DNA from: Corbicula japonica
Taxonomy: Eukaryota; Mollusca; Bivalvia; Venerida; Cyrenidae
Length of the DNA: 64,000 nucleotides
Reading direction: 5' to 3'
NCBI GenBank assembly: GCA_038501625.1
Contig: JAZAYU010000185.1
Location: forward strand, 310,001-374,000
Below the pieces are notes generated by a model that saw only the letters and a list, made by a program, of their open reading frames with translations, was not told the DNA's origin and did no database searches. A program made the translations under genes and the position numbers. How positions within the stretch are numbered: the first letter of the stretch is position 1; every line of letters starts with the position of its first letter. Below, one piece after another: positions 23,578 through 35,389 of this stretch.

Positions 23578-24000
23578 TCGCCAACTCGAGACTCGAAGTT
23601 TTCAACTCGAGACTCGAAGTTTTAAACTCGAAACTCGAAGTTTTCAACTTGAGACTCGAAGTTTTCACCTCGAGACTCGAAGTTTTCAACTTGATACTCG
23701 AAGTTTTCAACTCGATACTCGAAGTTTTCAACTTGAGACTCGAAGTTTTCACCTCGAGACTCGAAGTTTTCAACTTGATACTCGAAGTTTTCAACTCGAG
23801 ACTCGAAGTTTTCAACTCGAGACTCGAAGTTTTCAACTCGAAACTCGAAGTTTTCAACTCGAGACTCGAAGTTTTCAACTCGAGACTCGATCTTTACTAC
23901 TTAAAACTCGAACATTCAAACTCGAAACTCGAAAATTCCAACTTGAAACTCGATATTGTCTACTTGAAACTCGAAGTTTTCTACTCGAAACTCGATTCTT
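23578..24000 (-). repeat. 21-bp tandem array (about 20 copies), orientation 2
   Basis: Unit core 'CTCGAGACTCGAAGTTTTCA', the reverse complement of the unit at 21222-21630 with T/C variants. The last few copies (23890-24000) have variant spacers ('atctttacta', 'aacattcaaa', 'tattgtctac'), and some equal the 'gtagacaata' variant of the first array. Long ORFs on both strands are artefacts of the 21-bp period. Confidence 0.95.
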
Positions 24001-24380
24001 AGAAACTGTAACACTCATATAATTACAATGTAGAAAGCGTGACCTTAGTGTTTTATTATGAATGCCTTAACTGTTGAGCAATGCTTTCTTTTTAATGTAA
24101 TCAATGCATGTACATGTACATTGCTGCCATAATATGTTTTAAATATAGACAGAATATGACCACTTGGTCGCCGCTTTAGTATGTTTAAATCATTAAGTCG
24201 TTCAGCTGCGTAGATATATATCACTCGGGGCTACGCCCCTCGTAATATCCTTACGCATATGAACTCCGCCCCGTGAATTATCATGCGATAAATCACCGGA
24301 AGCTATTGATTATTTCTTAAATATTCGACTCCTAAACTTACTTATGTAATAATTATCATATTTGGCAATAAAATGATGGT

Positions 24381-24735
24381 GCCTCTAGCTGGGAGCGAAC
24401 CGCACCGTCACGGCGACAGCGCCTAGCCCTGCAATTCCTGCGACGCGACCGATTGAGCTAACCGGGACAACCCCAGTAAAAAGGTTGATCGGTTAGCCCT
24501 GATATACGTAACAATCACTGCATGACATCGGTAACGTGTTAATTTACTGATAACAGTACTGACTATATATACGGGGAGACTTTTTACGGCCGCCACTGCA
24601 CAAATAGCGCTAATGTGAATTTCAAATGATAGTGCCTCTAGCTGGGAGCGAACCCGAACCGTCACGGCGACAGCGCCTATCCCTGCAATTCCTGCGACGC
24701 AACCGATTGAGCTAACCGGGACAGCCCCAGTAAAA
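24381..24735 (-). repeat. tRNA-like repeat, tandem dimer (period 253 bp), locus 1
   Basis: Two monomers start at 24381 and 24634. On the minus strand each has an A-box-like TAGCTCAATCGG (24449-24460; 24703-24714) and a B-box-like GGTTCGCTCCC (24391-24401) separated by about 50 bases, so Pol III promoter elements are recognisable. Between monomers is a shared spacer with 'ctgcatgacatcggtaacg' and 'ggagactttttacggccgcc'. The acceptor stem does not pair well, so this is a tRNA-derived repeat, not a functional tRNA. The minus-strand ORF at 24779-24423 is incidental. Confidence 0.72.
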
Positions 24736-24744
24736 GGTTGATCG

Positions 24745-26395
24745 GTTAAACACATTTCAGGTTTAAAACTATTTGGCATATTTAATATATAATGTGCAAA
24801 ATAGAGTATTTATGTTTGCTTTAGTGATACTTCGATTTCATTTTTACGGCGGAATAACAAAACCAACATCCTCAAGATTGCACAGAAGAAAATTTAAAAT
24901 CGGTATTTCATTGAAACTAACGCATTTTCTGTTTATTTAATTTTTTATTTATAAAACTGTTGTTAACAATAAGCAGTATATTTTTAAACATTTATCACGG
25001 AGTAATCTCTGTTTGGCTGCCTAATTTTCGTACGAAAATAACAGATGTATGGTCAGTCGATTCAGGTAGTAATTCGCGGTTCAATTAGAGACGGTGAACA
25101 ATTTCAATACAGCCCAGTGATAATGTATTATTTGTATATTGTTCAATAGATGATAGATTTCCTTATCCATCTAGTATGTTAAACTAAGTTTAATTAATAT
25201 GTTAAATTTATGTGCAGACTGTTCAAAATGGAAAACTGATTTTCTTTCATTATAGCTATATGTAAAGAATATTTTTTATTCCCGTCACATGCTTGTTTGT
25301 CTTTCATCAAATGAATAACAACGCTGTATTATTACAAGTGTCCTAGCCAAAGGAGATAATGTCAGAAATTTGATATTTAGAACTGAAAGAAAACTCATAG
25401 TTTTAATTTTTATTTTATTCGTGGTCTTTAATACATTACGCCTGCTACATGTAAACACGTACCTGGTCCAACGTTGTTTTTTTTTTCATTAAAAAAAACA
25501 TAGAGTGGTACATGTATATAAGGAAAAAAGCTAAAGAAAGTAGTTCATGCATCCTTTATCCACACTAGCAAGTTAATCGCTTGTGCGATCTTATTACCTA
25601 CAACTAGATATCATTTTTTATGATAAATCCTTGAATAAAAGCATGCCTTTATCCAATTTCATTGACTTACACTTCCTAGTTTTAATGAGAATAAAACCTT
25701 TTTTAAGTTTATTAATTACGCCTTCATTAAATTAAAGTTTACATATTTGAGTTATAGCAATAACAGTAGTTGAAAAGTTAACGTTAAAAGTCACCACCGA
25801 ACACGACAAATCGTCGCCTAAGAATAATAATGAGCTTAATCCATTTTTAACATTTTGAGAAAAGGCCAAAAACATTTAAAGTCAGTTATGTCGGTTGTGG
25901 TTGGTGTACAAGACTGCCCATAGATCATGTATATTAAATCACAAAACTATAGATATTATAGTTATGATAATATTTAATTTTTAAATTTGGAGATAGTTTA
26001 AGCTAGTTTAATGATGTTCAGAATTATAGTGAGTTATAGTTAGTAAACTGAAATCAGTTGGAGATATCTTAGTATGAATTCAATATATTTCAGTATGAAA
26101 TCAACAAGACAGGGGATATCCCAGTCAGACTCTACAAATTATGCCTCATAGCTTAGTATAAAACTAACAGATTAAACATGGAGATAGTGCAAAATGTGAT
26201 TGAAACACTTTTAAAACGGCCTTTATTAAAACTTGCTAAAACAAGGGTTCGATGAATGCAACAATGTAAAAATCTCAAAATCTTCAAAATGGTAGATAGC
26301 TAACTAATTCAGGCGACGAAATGTGAAAATATGCATACGCATGTAGACTCCTCAACTGCCACAGTCGTTCAAGCAAAATGATAAAAGAAAAGCAA
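24745..26395. other. AT-rich intergenic DNA, nothing recognised
   Basis: No supported exon, tRNA or repeat array. 'ttttttttcattaaaaaaaa' near 25478-25498 is a small A/T hairpin. Confidence 0.4.
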
Positions 26396-26399
26396 TCAA

Positions 26400-26500
26400 C
26401 TATAATGGGTTAATCACCAAGCATGCTGAACGCAATAAAATATCATGTTGTTGGTCTTTTAAATTTACAGATTGTTATTACGAATAGCGTTGGGAAATAA
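26400..26500 (-). mobile_element. Penelope-like element C-terminal fragment (copy 4)
   Basis: 'gggttaatcaccaagcatgc' followed by 'tgaacgcaataaaatatcat' matches the minus-strand copy at 9340-9395 ('gttaatcatcaaacatgcag...atatcatgttggtag'). Only about 100 bp is recognisable. Confidence 0.6.
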
Positions 26501-27387
26501 TTATTGCTTTTTATTTTTTTAGAGCATTAGACCGATTCTTAGCGCTGAAATCGTTTTGGTTATTTTAAATCTTTGTGGTTAATTACTGAATAAACGGTAA
26601 AGTCTAAGTACTTCCATCGGACGGTATTAAAGCAAGTGCCGTTTGTTGACACGCCGCAGTATGTCGCTGATTGCAAGGTCTTCACATCATTGAATAAATT
26701 AGTTATATATTCAAAATTGGTCTGCATTAATTTGTCCAATAGTACAGCTCTATACTAGGGCGTATTGACCAAGTTGTCTCATTCAACTTGTATGTTGTGA
26801 ATAGTATTGATTGCGTCTGAGACCTGTGTCCCTAAGGTAGCTTCAGCATGTTTAAATCATTTTTGAGAAAAAAAAATGAATATATAAGCTGAACCAAACA
26901 GTCTGTTGGAGTGCCTTCCGCTTCGCTCGAGGCACGTTACATTTTCTTTAAATCATCATATATCCATAAAATACTGGTAAAGAAATACCTTATTTCAGTA
27001 GATGTTTTAAACAGTAGATTTGGAATTATGATTTTCTTAAAACTTTCAATCTTGTTTTTAGTTTTGGTACGATAGCCATTAAATGTTCAGTGGAGTTAAG
27101 TAAAAGGATGAGTTTGTCCAAAAACTAGAGAACAATTTGCGGATCTGAACAGAATATATTTTTACAACAGATCTTGGAATATATAAAAATAATAATTTGC
27201 TGATTATCACACACAGAGAACTAAAAAGGCACGAACATGAAAATCAGGAAGTGTTTACCTTGGGTGATAGACCTAGATTAAACGTATCATTGCAAAAAAA
27301 CCGTCACTTGATCATGTTTGAAAAACTCCTAATTGTCGGCAACGTGGATTATTGTTCCATCTTTTTTTAAGTAAAATTAACGTATCA

Positions 27388-27520
27388 GGAATGGCAACAT
27401 CCTGGAGACGCATCCTCCCCACACAGCCAAAAAGTAGAGAGGAATATATAGCATGGATAATACATGTTCAATGACCAATTTCAAACAAACAATTTACGAA
27501 AATGAGAATTCGTGGGGTTA
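27388..27520 (-). mobile_element. Penelope-like element 3'-end fragment
   Basis: 'tatcaggaatggcaacatcc', 'tccccacacagccaaaaagt', 'acaaacaatttacgaaaatg' match the reverse complement of the shared 3' untranslated end. It may belong to the same old insertion as 26400-26500. Confidence 0.55.
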
Positions 27521-27529
27521 AAGTCTAAA

Positions 27530-29310
27530 TTGTACCATAAAATAAATATTTCTAAACTATAATATGTAAAATATGGAAAAAAAACACATTTAAATATTAA
27601 ATGCTTCCTATGACATAACAGTTCTATGTTTAAGAAACAGCAGCATTTTATAAGATTGTACCCTTTCCCAGTGGTTATGTATTGAAAGGTTACATTTAGT
27701 TAGCGAGTTACTAGTTTAGGTATATAAAAAATGATACACTTATAGTGTTATTATTGAAGTGCTCGAGAGGCGTTGACTTTTGGGACTACACGCTTTCCAG
27801 CACTTTAAGAAAAGGTTAAAATACTTTCCACTCGAATTGATTCCTACCGACCTATGAATTGTCACGTCGTGTCGTTAAAATTAAACGGATACGTTTGCAA
27901 CGTTGTGAAGACTTTTTTTCTAAGAAAATACCGTTTAAATATACACATAGTTTAGCATGATTTCATATAAAAATAAAAATAAAACAATGGATTCGTTTGT
28001 TAAATGGAAAAAACTACTCGTTAAACAAAGTGTTTCTTTAAAGCAGAGCTTCTTTTCCACCACAATAATTGTCCTCGACAACATATTTTATTCACATCTT
28101 CACCGCTTACTCAGGAAAGATTTTGATAACACAAATTTGAAAGACAAAAGAGTACTCACAGAATTTCCATCGATTGGCTTCCATGAAAAGGCGGCCCCTC
28201 TAAAATGAGAGCACTTAATTGCGCCAACAGTGAATATCAAAATAAAAGAAAATTGTAGAAAAATCATAATTATTTAACTTAAATTTTGCAAGTGTTTAAT
28301 TTTGAACCTTTCAGTTCCCCACGTTATAATTGACTGAATCTGTTATACAACTCCCGTCAAAATACCTTCTTTTATTTGATCCGTCCAAAGGTAAATTAAA
28401 GGATACAATTGCAAATTTATTTGACAATGAATACTTCCTTATTCATTATATTGGGAATACACTGCAAAAACCGTATCTTACCTTTTCAAATGTTTATATT
28501 TTTTATAATTGTTTATTTGTAGATTTAGTTGATATCCGTTTAATATGTATTCATTATTTTATTTACTGGCTACATTTAAGAGAATTAAGTTGGATAAAAA
28601 TTAAATTTCTATAAAAATCCCATGTATAAAGTTTAAATAAATTAAACATTCCTTTTATAAGAACGAAACTATTTCTGACCTGAGTGATCAGTAATAAGTT
28701 AAGTTCAGAATCATGTGAAGTTCATAAATGCAGTGGTACAAGGAAATAATCACGATTGCAAGGCAAACTATTGGTGATATCATGGCGAAGAAGCATGGAC
28801 TCGAACTGCGATTAAACCGAAATGACACATAGTACAGTATGCTAAGTGATTTGCATTTCTTAACTTGTATAAAATAGTTTTATAACTGACACGTATTTAC
28901 TTCTACCGAATAACAAACCTCGGTGACGTCTTCTTTCGCTGTTTAATCTCCTGTTGAAACTCTTTCAGCACTGAAGAGAATTTGTCATTAACTTTCTGTC
29001 TATACTCGCATCAAATTCTTGAAAACACCTTTGATTTCGTCTCAGAATTTGTCAAATTCTATTTCAATATATGTTATGCTCACTGTTTTAGCACTAGCGC
29101 TACCTGTCGAAATATTCTCTCAATTACTCTTGATGCTGTTAACATGTTTAAATGCTGGAGAAAGTGTCTTTGACTTGTTTTGACGGTGTTTTCTTAATTT
29201 TAGTTTTTATTTTTTCATCGGGTTTTGCAAATAAAGCATAGATAAATAGTTTACAGATTCCATTCAGGTAGCTGATGGTGCAGATTGTGAGGATGACCTA
29301 GTCTCGTCAA
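27530..29310. other. AT-rich intergenic DNA, no supported gene
   Basis: Two plus-strand ORFs (27957-28208, 28330-28614) are AT-rich, lack domains and are probably chance. On the minus strand 28773-28785 gives a B-box-like GTTCGAGTCC, hinting at a degraded tRNA-like repeat at about 28770-28860. Confidence 0.35.
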
Positions 29311-29312
29311 GT

Positions 29313-29317
<5 letters not shown>

Positions 29318-29409
<92 letters not shown>

Positions 29410-29421
29410 AGGTCGAAGCAG

Positions 29422-29473
<52 letters not shown>

Positions 29474-29475
29474 AG
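29318..29475. repeat. (TA)n then (GA)n microsatellites, duplicated flank
   Basis: (TA)n at about 29318-29351 is followed by (GA)n to 29406. After 'ctaggtcgaagcagtgg' a second (GA)n run spans about 29424-29471, followed by 'acaaggtcgaagcaatgg'. The 'gtcgaagca.tgg' flank is duplicated with the GA tract. Confidence 0.95.
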
Positions 29476-29574
29476 GTCGAAGCAATGGATTTCAGTCTGT
29501 GTTAAGTAAAGTGACTGGGTGTGTCAGAGAGAGAGTCGAATTAGCAGAGCATCAAACCTGTAAATAAACTGCTT

Positions 29575-30250
29575 CTTATGGAATGGAATATTAAAGGTTT
29601 TCGCTCTAAACTTGATGATGTTGATTTTATGAGCTATTTGAAGCAGTTTGATGAAATTGGTCTTATTGAAGTATGGGAAATCGATTGCTCTAAATACATG
29701 ATTATTTTCCGAATTTTTGGTATTAATTTGTCCAGATAAAAATCAACAAAAGGAGATAGAAATATGGGTGAGTTATTGTCATCATTAATAAAACATTGAA
29801 GCAGTATGTTAAACGTATACATTTTACCTTGGAGTTTGGTACTATAATAGTATTTTTTTATAAAAATATGTTTAATTTGAACAAAGATATCTTATATATG
29901 TGTGTGTGTGTCTATTTGCCACCATGCTGGTTCCCCATCTTTAGAGAACAATATTTACCATAATTCTATGATAATGTGCATTGAAAATGAGATACTGAAT
30001 ATTGATGGTATCTTCGAAAAATAAATGCTATTTTGTGGTGACTTAAATACACGAACGGTCGATGCCGATGAATTTACTAAATATGGATGTCAATATCTCA
30101 AAATTTAATGAATATTCAAATATATTTCATAAAACAGTTACATCACATAGGCACAAAGGGATTTTAATCATTATGGCAATTTCATAAAAAGAAGTAAAAA
30201 TGACACTTTTTTATATTTCAAATTTGAAGAGTATAACATGTAGAATAAGA
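29575..30250 (+). pseudogene. LINE 5' fragment: AP-endonuclease-like relic
   Basis: Starting near 29577, 'WNIKGFRSKLDDVDFMSYLK' is the N-terminal signature region of the APE-type endonuclease of non-LTR elements. It is followed out of frame by 'YLPPCWFP' near 29918 and 'GDLNTRTVDADEF' near 30035 (the GDxN motif). Several frameshifts and stops break it. The reverse-transcriptase part is absent. Confidence 0.65.
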
Positions 30251-30254
30251 AATT

Positions 30255-30850
30255 TTATGATCGGTGTAGTTAGAAAATTGGTTTAGTGTATGTTCTGTGT
30301 CGCGACTTTCTGTTATGACGAGTTTAAATTATTTTGTCGCCAAATCCAGCCGATTTATTTTTAATGTGCCCAAAATAAAATCAGCACTACCAAATACCAG
30401 TGTATATCAAAGAAACATGCTAAAAGTAACACAAATTGGGACACCGACCTTAACAACAAGATGATAAAATTCCATTTGAAATCGCAGGTGGATACTCGAT
30501 GTGTTCTGGACAGACATTTGAAGAAGGACAAAACTATTCGGTTAGATGCAATAACAGTTCAACATCTGTGTTGCTCTCAGCGAAAACATTCTTATCGCTC
30601 TAATTGTAGAGCGATACCAACATATGAAACATGTTTGATAAATGCATACTTGCATAACAACAAACAAACAACCACCAGATGATTTCAAAGTCCGCACAAC
30701 ATGTACAGTGTTAAAATATGTAAATTAACAAATTAACTAAAATGATGATATGTTTCCGTAAACTGGCTAGTGTTATATACGTATGACAGTAGTTTGTGTC
30801 CACGTCAAGGTATAGTCTCCTTGGAACAATTTTGTCAACATTCATATACA
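30255..30850. other. Intergenic DNA, nothing recognised
   Basis: Chance ORFs only. 'agagcgata.caacata' resembles a dispersed bivalve-style repeat but is too short to assign. Confidence 0.35.
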
Positions 30851-30855
30851 TTTAT

Positions 30856-31113
30856 ATGGGGCGCGCCACGGGAAAAGGTACCTTCGGTCATATTTTGTGA
30901 CATTTTAGTTAATACTATATTTAGAAATAACTTACAACATTCTATTATTTTATCGTAAATAAAAGCTGATTTTTTTTTACAAATTTTGTCAATAAAATTG
31001 TATTTTTTACCGCGAAATTAATAATAATGAATGTCGTCTGCTCAATTTTACGACGTCATTTCAATAATTGACGTCAATTGTCCGAAGGTACCTTTTCCCG
31101 CGACGCGCCCCAT
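30856..31113 (+). mobile_element. 258-bp MITE with GGGGCGCG inverted ends, copy 1
   Basis: Left end 'ATGGGGCGCGCCACGGGAAA' with 'aggtaccttcgg', right end reverse complement 'ATGGGGCGCGTCGCGGGAAA' with 'aggtaccttcgg': inverted repeats of about 32 bp with 2-3 mismatches. The AT-rich body has no ORF. A second copy in the opposite orientation is at 42034-42283. Confidence 0.88.
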
Positions 31114-31829
31114 ATTGTTTAATTGGTTTATGATTGAACACGTGCTCTTTTACTGCAAAGGTGCTTACTTCCAGACACCTGTTAAACAATCTGATTAAAA
31201 TAATCTCCTGTAAGGATCTGACGACGTGTCACTGAAACTTTTTTTCTAACAGCCTCCTGAACCAATAAGATTGTCGCCTACAACATCGCAAAAGTACATT
31301 GTGATCTTCGTTATTGTCAAATGGTTGAGAATGTTATATCGCTTCATGTACATAGTGTTATAAATTACGGAAAGTGTTGCCGCCCGGCGTTTAACATATT
31401 TTGTTGAACATATGTGAGTGCAATGTAATATTGCATTTATTTCTACTGTAAAAAACGTCCTAGATTGCTTACGTGTATTACTCTTATCAATCACGATATG
31501 AATCACGCTTTATTGATTTTCTGTTTCTTAAAAAATTATCGGGGTGGGGCGGAACTAATATAATTGTAGATATATAATATGGTATTTGCGTGCCGTCGTG
31601 AGTTTGCTAGATCTGACTTCTGTGAGATTACTTGTTATACATTGATTAAACAAATGCTCCGCTGTAAAATTTTATAATTTTACTCGTATATTTACTTCGC
31701 TATAAGAAAAGTTAATACATATAATTTAACAGTGGAACAATTCGCTGGAGTATGCTCTCAGTAAATCGACTAAACCTTGTCTGGATCACATTATTTTGGC
31801 TGAAACTGTAAAGAAAATCTTGTTCAGGG

Positions 31830-32060
31830 CCAAAACATTCAAGCTTGATATCTCTTAACCCGTTCCTTCATAAATACGCAGTATACGCATGTGCGACCAG
31901 TGTAATTCAAGATCAGAAAGCACATCCGTGCCGTCTGATCAGTATCTGCACTGGTTGCATGTCGGTCACAAATAAAAAAGCGAAAAGTTTAGATTCTTAT
32001 CAGAAGGCACGGATTTTCCGGCTAATCTGGATCTAAACTGCTCGCCCATGCAATAAAGGT
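31830..32060. repeat. Dispersed repeat with 'gtctgatca.tatctgcactg' core
   Basis: Holds 'cttaacccgttccttcataa', 'cacatccgtgccgtctgatc', 'agtatctgcactggttgc' and 'ctaatctggatctaaactg', a pattern I associate with an abundant repeat of heterodont bivalve genomes. No second copy in this window. Confidence 0.5.
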
Positions 32061-32377
32061 TTTTCTATGGAGGAAAAGGTTAAGATATTTTTGTTCTACG
32101 CCATTGCAGAGAAGGTGCTACCCCAGCCCCACCTGTCCCCCTGTTCCTGTGCAGCTGGAAAAATCATCAAAATTGAGGTTTTCATCTAAGTCTGAATCTG
32201 GGCGACAAAATTCTTGAAAAGCCCAAAGTCTCTCAAATCAGCAGGAAATAAAAACTGAAAGCACACATGATTGTCTCAGTGTGCCAAAGAAATGCTATCT
32301 TGGTATCGCTTTAGATTGTTTTTGTTCTGCACCAGGTTAGGGTATGTGTTATCACAGCCCCACCCCATACCTTAAAC

Positions 32378-33060
32378 CCGATCAAATTGAAAATAGAATA
32401 GACCTGTTGTTCATTAGAGGGTTTCAAAGAGAACTCTATTCGTACTTAAAGACAAGCTAGTTATAGCGTGAATCATCTAATTTTCATACTGTAACATATA
32501 TATTCTCCTGTTCTATGTTAATATGAATATTTATTTATCAGACTTCTGTCCTATACACCTATTACGAATATTATAACATAGCACACTAACATTGTATAAA
32601 ATAAAATAACTGTGTTTCTTTCGTTGCTTTCTCAATTCTTCTTGTACATTATTTCATTTATTTACAAAAATATAGCCAATAACATTTCATTAAACTTACA
32701 GAATTGATAAAATCATGCTATACATATGATACATGTTATATAATTTTATAAAGGAGCAATTACTTCAGTCAAAATAAATAGACACACAACTGTTTATCAA
32801 AGGACGGGACCGAGGCGATGCCTTGACGGTACGCACTTTTCATGACGCAAACAAATCTTAATAGTCCGTGTGAAATTCCGCTCATTTATTTGTTTTTAAG
32901 CTTGTGATAAGTTAAATTCGTCACGTAAATAAAAAATACAAACTGCATATTCGAAGTCTCCAAGAGGTTAGCAACCCAGACACCACTGTCCACCACCCCC
33001 TCTTTACCGTCCCTCTCACCCAATGATCACCCGCCATATCCACTCGACATTTCTTATAAA
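32378..33060 (+). repeat. Duplicate of the Kunitz-gene 3' flank (possible lost paralogue)
   Basis: Collinear with 45828-46460: 'gagaactctattcgtactta', 'ctcaattcttcttgta.att', 'cagtcaaaataaatagac.c', 'agtccgtgt.aaattcc' and 'gcaacccagacaccactg' occur in the same order and spacing. Identity is patchy, roughly 70-80 per cent by eye. Homology stops abruptly at 32378, before any coding sequence, where unrelated repeat sequence begins. Either a paralogous Kunitz gene has lost its coding exon, or the flank itself is a repeat. Confidence 0.7.
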
Positions 33061-33786
33061 AGAATGCAATGTCATATGCTGTAGCATTTCATAGGAAAGA
33101 AGCATGCATTCCAACTTCATCCATATATGTTGATTATCATTTCCAAGCCATCATTCCATCATTTGCGATGGACTAAAATTTTCGTCGTGGAAGTAACATT
33201 CAATATTATAACTGATCATGAACAAGATCATTTAAACCAAAACTGCAATATTTTTATTTATATTTTAGGTCGAATTTTAGGGTTTACGTAAATCCTACAC
33301 GTTTCGTTGAAATATACTTAGGAACAATGAAAAAGCACGGTCGGGATAATTGTATTTAATCAAAGAACATATGTTTCTTATTAATATGTTTCACAGTTTC
33401 ATAAAACCGATTGCATTGCAAACATTTAGATACCAAAATTATGAAAATTGATTGCATAATAAAAAGTTACTGCGTAATAAAGACAGTAACGCTTTAAAAA
33501 TTTGGCTAATTGTGACAATAAAAAACAGGGAACAAAATGTAGGGACAGCTACAGTGTGCCATGAGCGAAAAAATGCAATGAACTGAGAAAAACAACTCAC
33601 AAAAAAGACTACCTTCTAGCCTAGTCAGTTACGTCTCCACAAACATTGTCATCTACCAGTCAATATGTAATAAACAAGATAAGCTAAACAGTAGATAAAG
33701 AACTATTTGATTTTCTGTTTAAATATGTCCCAAAGGGTGGCATAAGAGTGAATACATTTGTCAGTCGACCTGCTTAATAATCAGTT

Positions 33787-33872
33787 ACCTCTGTGGTCTA
33801 GTGGCTAGAGTGTTTGGGCTTGCATGCAATGTCCTCTCACCTCTCTCTCTAAGTCTGAGCCCATTTGAAGAA
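33787..33872 (+). repeat. tRNA-derived SINE-like segment
   Basis: 'acctctgtggtctagtggct' + 'agagtgt' looks like a tRNA 5' half with an A box (TGGTCTAGTGGCTAG). The expected B box is replaced by a CT-rich stretch. The reverse-complement copy is at 40197-40268 inside the right arm of the inverted duplication, so the two share one origin. Confidence 0.55.
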
Positions 33873-34230
33873 AAAACAAACTTGTAAGTCAGAAACTATG
33901 CATCTGGCGGACGATTGGTGTCTAGTACTTGTTCTACTAGTATTTGAATTTAGCAGAAATATCCGCCAGTATGTTTGTTACATTTGTTTGGCCAAAACAT
34001 CGCGCAATTATGAGAAAGTTAATATATAAAATATATCTGGTTTCAAGTTTCTGTCCGGTTATTTGTTATTAAAGGCAATGCAGATTAAATTTGCTCAATA
34101 AGCATTGTTATCTACTTGAAAACAAGAAATAATAAAAATCTGACACAAACAAAAAATGTTTGCCTTCTTGCATTCGATTTTTTTCCAAAAAAAGTGCTTG
34201 AGAAACAGATTATTTTTTGTCCTTACTGTC

Positions 34231-34725
34231 GAATTATACAGCACCTTGCAGCCGTTACTTCCCTTTGCAGAATAAAACCACTGCCTTCACAGATAACAGA
34301 TAATTTTTTGTCTTTACGATAAACTGGCGAATTATACAGCACCTTTCAGCCGTTACTTCCCTTTGCAGAATAAAACCACTGCCTTCACAGATAACAGATA
34401 ATTTTTTGTCTTTACGATACACCATGTACACTGGCGAATTATACAGCACCTTTCAGCCGTTACTTCCCTTTGCAGAATAAAAGCACTGTCTTCACAGATA
34501 ACAGATAATTTTTGTCTTTACGACACACTGGCGAATTATACAGCACCTTTCAGCCGTTACTTCCATTTGCAGAATAAAACCACTGCCTTCACAGATAACA
34601 GATAAGTTTTTGTCTTTACGACACACTGGCGAATTATACAGCACCTTTCAGCCGTTACTTCCCTTTGCAGAATAAAACCACAGCCTTTTCAGATAACAGA
34701 TTATTTTTTGTCCTTACGAAAAAAA
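34231..34725 (+). repeat. ~98-bp tandem array, five copies plus a separated sixth
   Basis: Units start 'gaattatacagcacctttca' at 34231, 34329, 34436, 34533 and 34631 (spacings 98, 107, 97, 98) and include 'ccgttacttccctttgcaga' and 'cactgccttcacagataaca'. A sixth unit at 34908-34985 is separated by the Penelope-like fragment. The right arm of the inverted duplication has only one unit (about 39770-39860, reversed). Confidence 0.93.
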
Positions 34726-34734
34726 AAGGAATAT

Positions 34735-34905
34735 ATGCATATCAAGAATCGCCACACTAAAAAAACACAGCCTCCCCAAGCAGCAAAAAAGAAGAGAGCA
34801 AGAGAGAGAGCATGTTTTATTTAAGTATGTCAATTCAAATAGGACGCCACAAACAATTAACGAAGAAGAGAACCTTTGGGGATACCGCCTGGAACGGTAC
34901 GAGAC
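34735..34905 (-). mobile_element. Penelope-like 3'-end fragment inserted in the tandem array
   Basis: 'atgcatatcaagaatcgcca', 'aggacgccacaaacaattaa' and 'gaacctttggggataccgcc' match the reverse complement of the 3' UTR at 60030-60185. It interrupts the tandem array between unit 5 and unit 6. Confidence 0.8.
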
Positions 34906-35389
34906 ACTGGCGAACTATACAGCACCTTTCAGCGGTTACTTCCATTTGCAGAATAAAAATCACTGCCTTCACAGATAATTATTTCAATATTGTTATTGTT
35001 TGAAATAATTTTTCACTCGAACACACATTTTCAAATGAACTTTACTGGAAAGACGATTGTGAATGAAGAATTTATGAAACTTAATATCGGCACTACTTAG
35101 CGAGCCGCACGTTTTATTCGCAAGATTAAAATAATGAGCTTGCAGTGTGTGCATAAATTTCAGCCTGACCTCGGTGTCACTGTTGAACCCGTTTACCTAA
35201 ATACACCCGTGGGCCCAATGATATACGTGAAGTTAAAAACAGCGTGTCGTAGAACTATTTTATGAATGATTCCATTCGATTTCTTGCTTAGGACTGTCGG
35301 CGCATGCGCGACACCAGTTTAAAAACTAAGTTAGTCAAATCTCTAGTAACTTCAGTGAAATATTGGCGACTGATATAAACAATGTGTCC

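Larger units (their letters stand above)
33541..35335 (+). repeat. Left arm of a large inverted duplication
   Basis: Matches the reverse complement of 39262-40505. 33541-34320 pairs with 39780-40505 ('cagctacagtgtgc', 'gcaatgaactgagaaaaaca', 'acctctgtggtctagtggct', 'atgcagattaaatttgctca'). 34905-35335 pairs with 39262-39830 ('cggcactacttagcgagccg', 'tgaacccgtttacctaaata', 'tcgtagaactattttatgaa'). The left arm is longer because it contains the ~98-bp tandem array and a Penelope-like fragment. Confidence 0.88.

Noticed and set aside
23456..24022. Three ORFs of 117-150 codons
   Set aside because: Same 21-bp array artefact in the opposite orientation.
24423..24779. 118-codon minus-strand ORF
   Set aside because: Covers two tRNA-like monomers and their spacer; structural repeat, not protein.
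28330..28614. 94-codon AT-rich ORF
   Set aside because: No recognisable domain or splice context; codons follow the local AT bias.
28770..28860. Possible tRNA gene on the minus strand
   Set aside because: Only a B box is convincing; no acceptor stem or proper A box.
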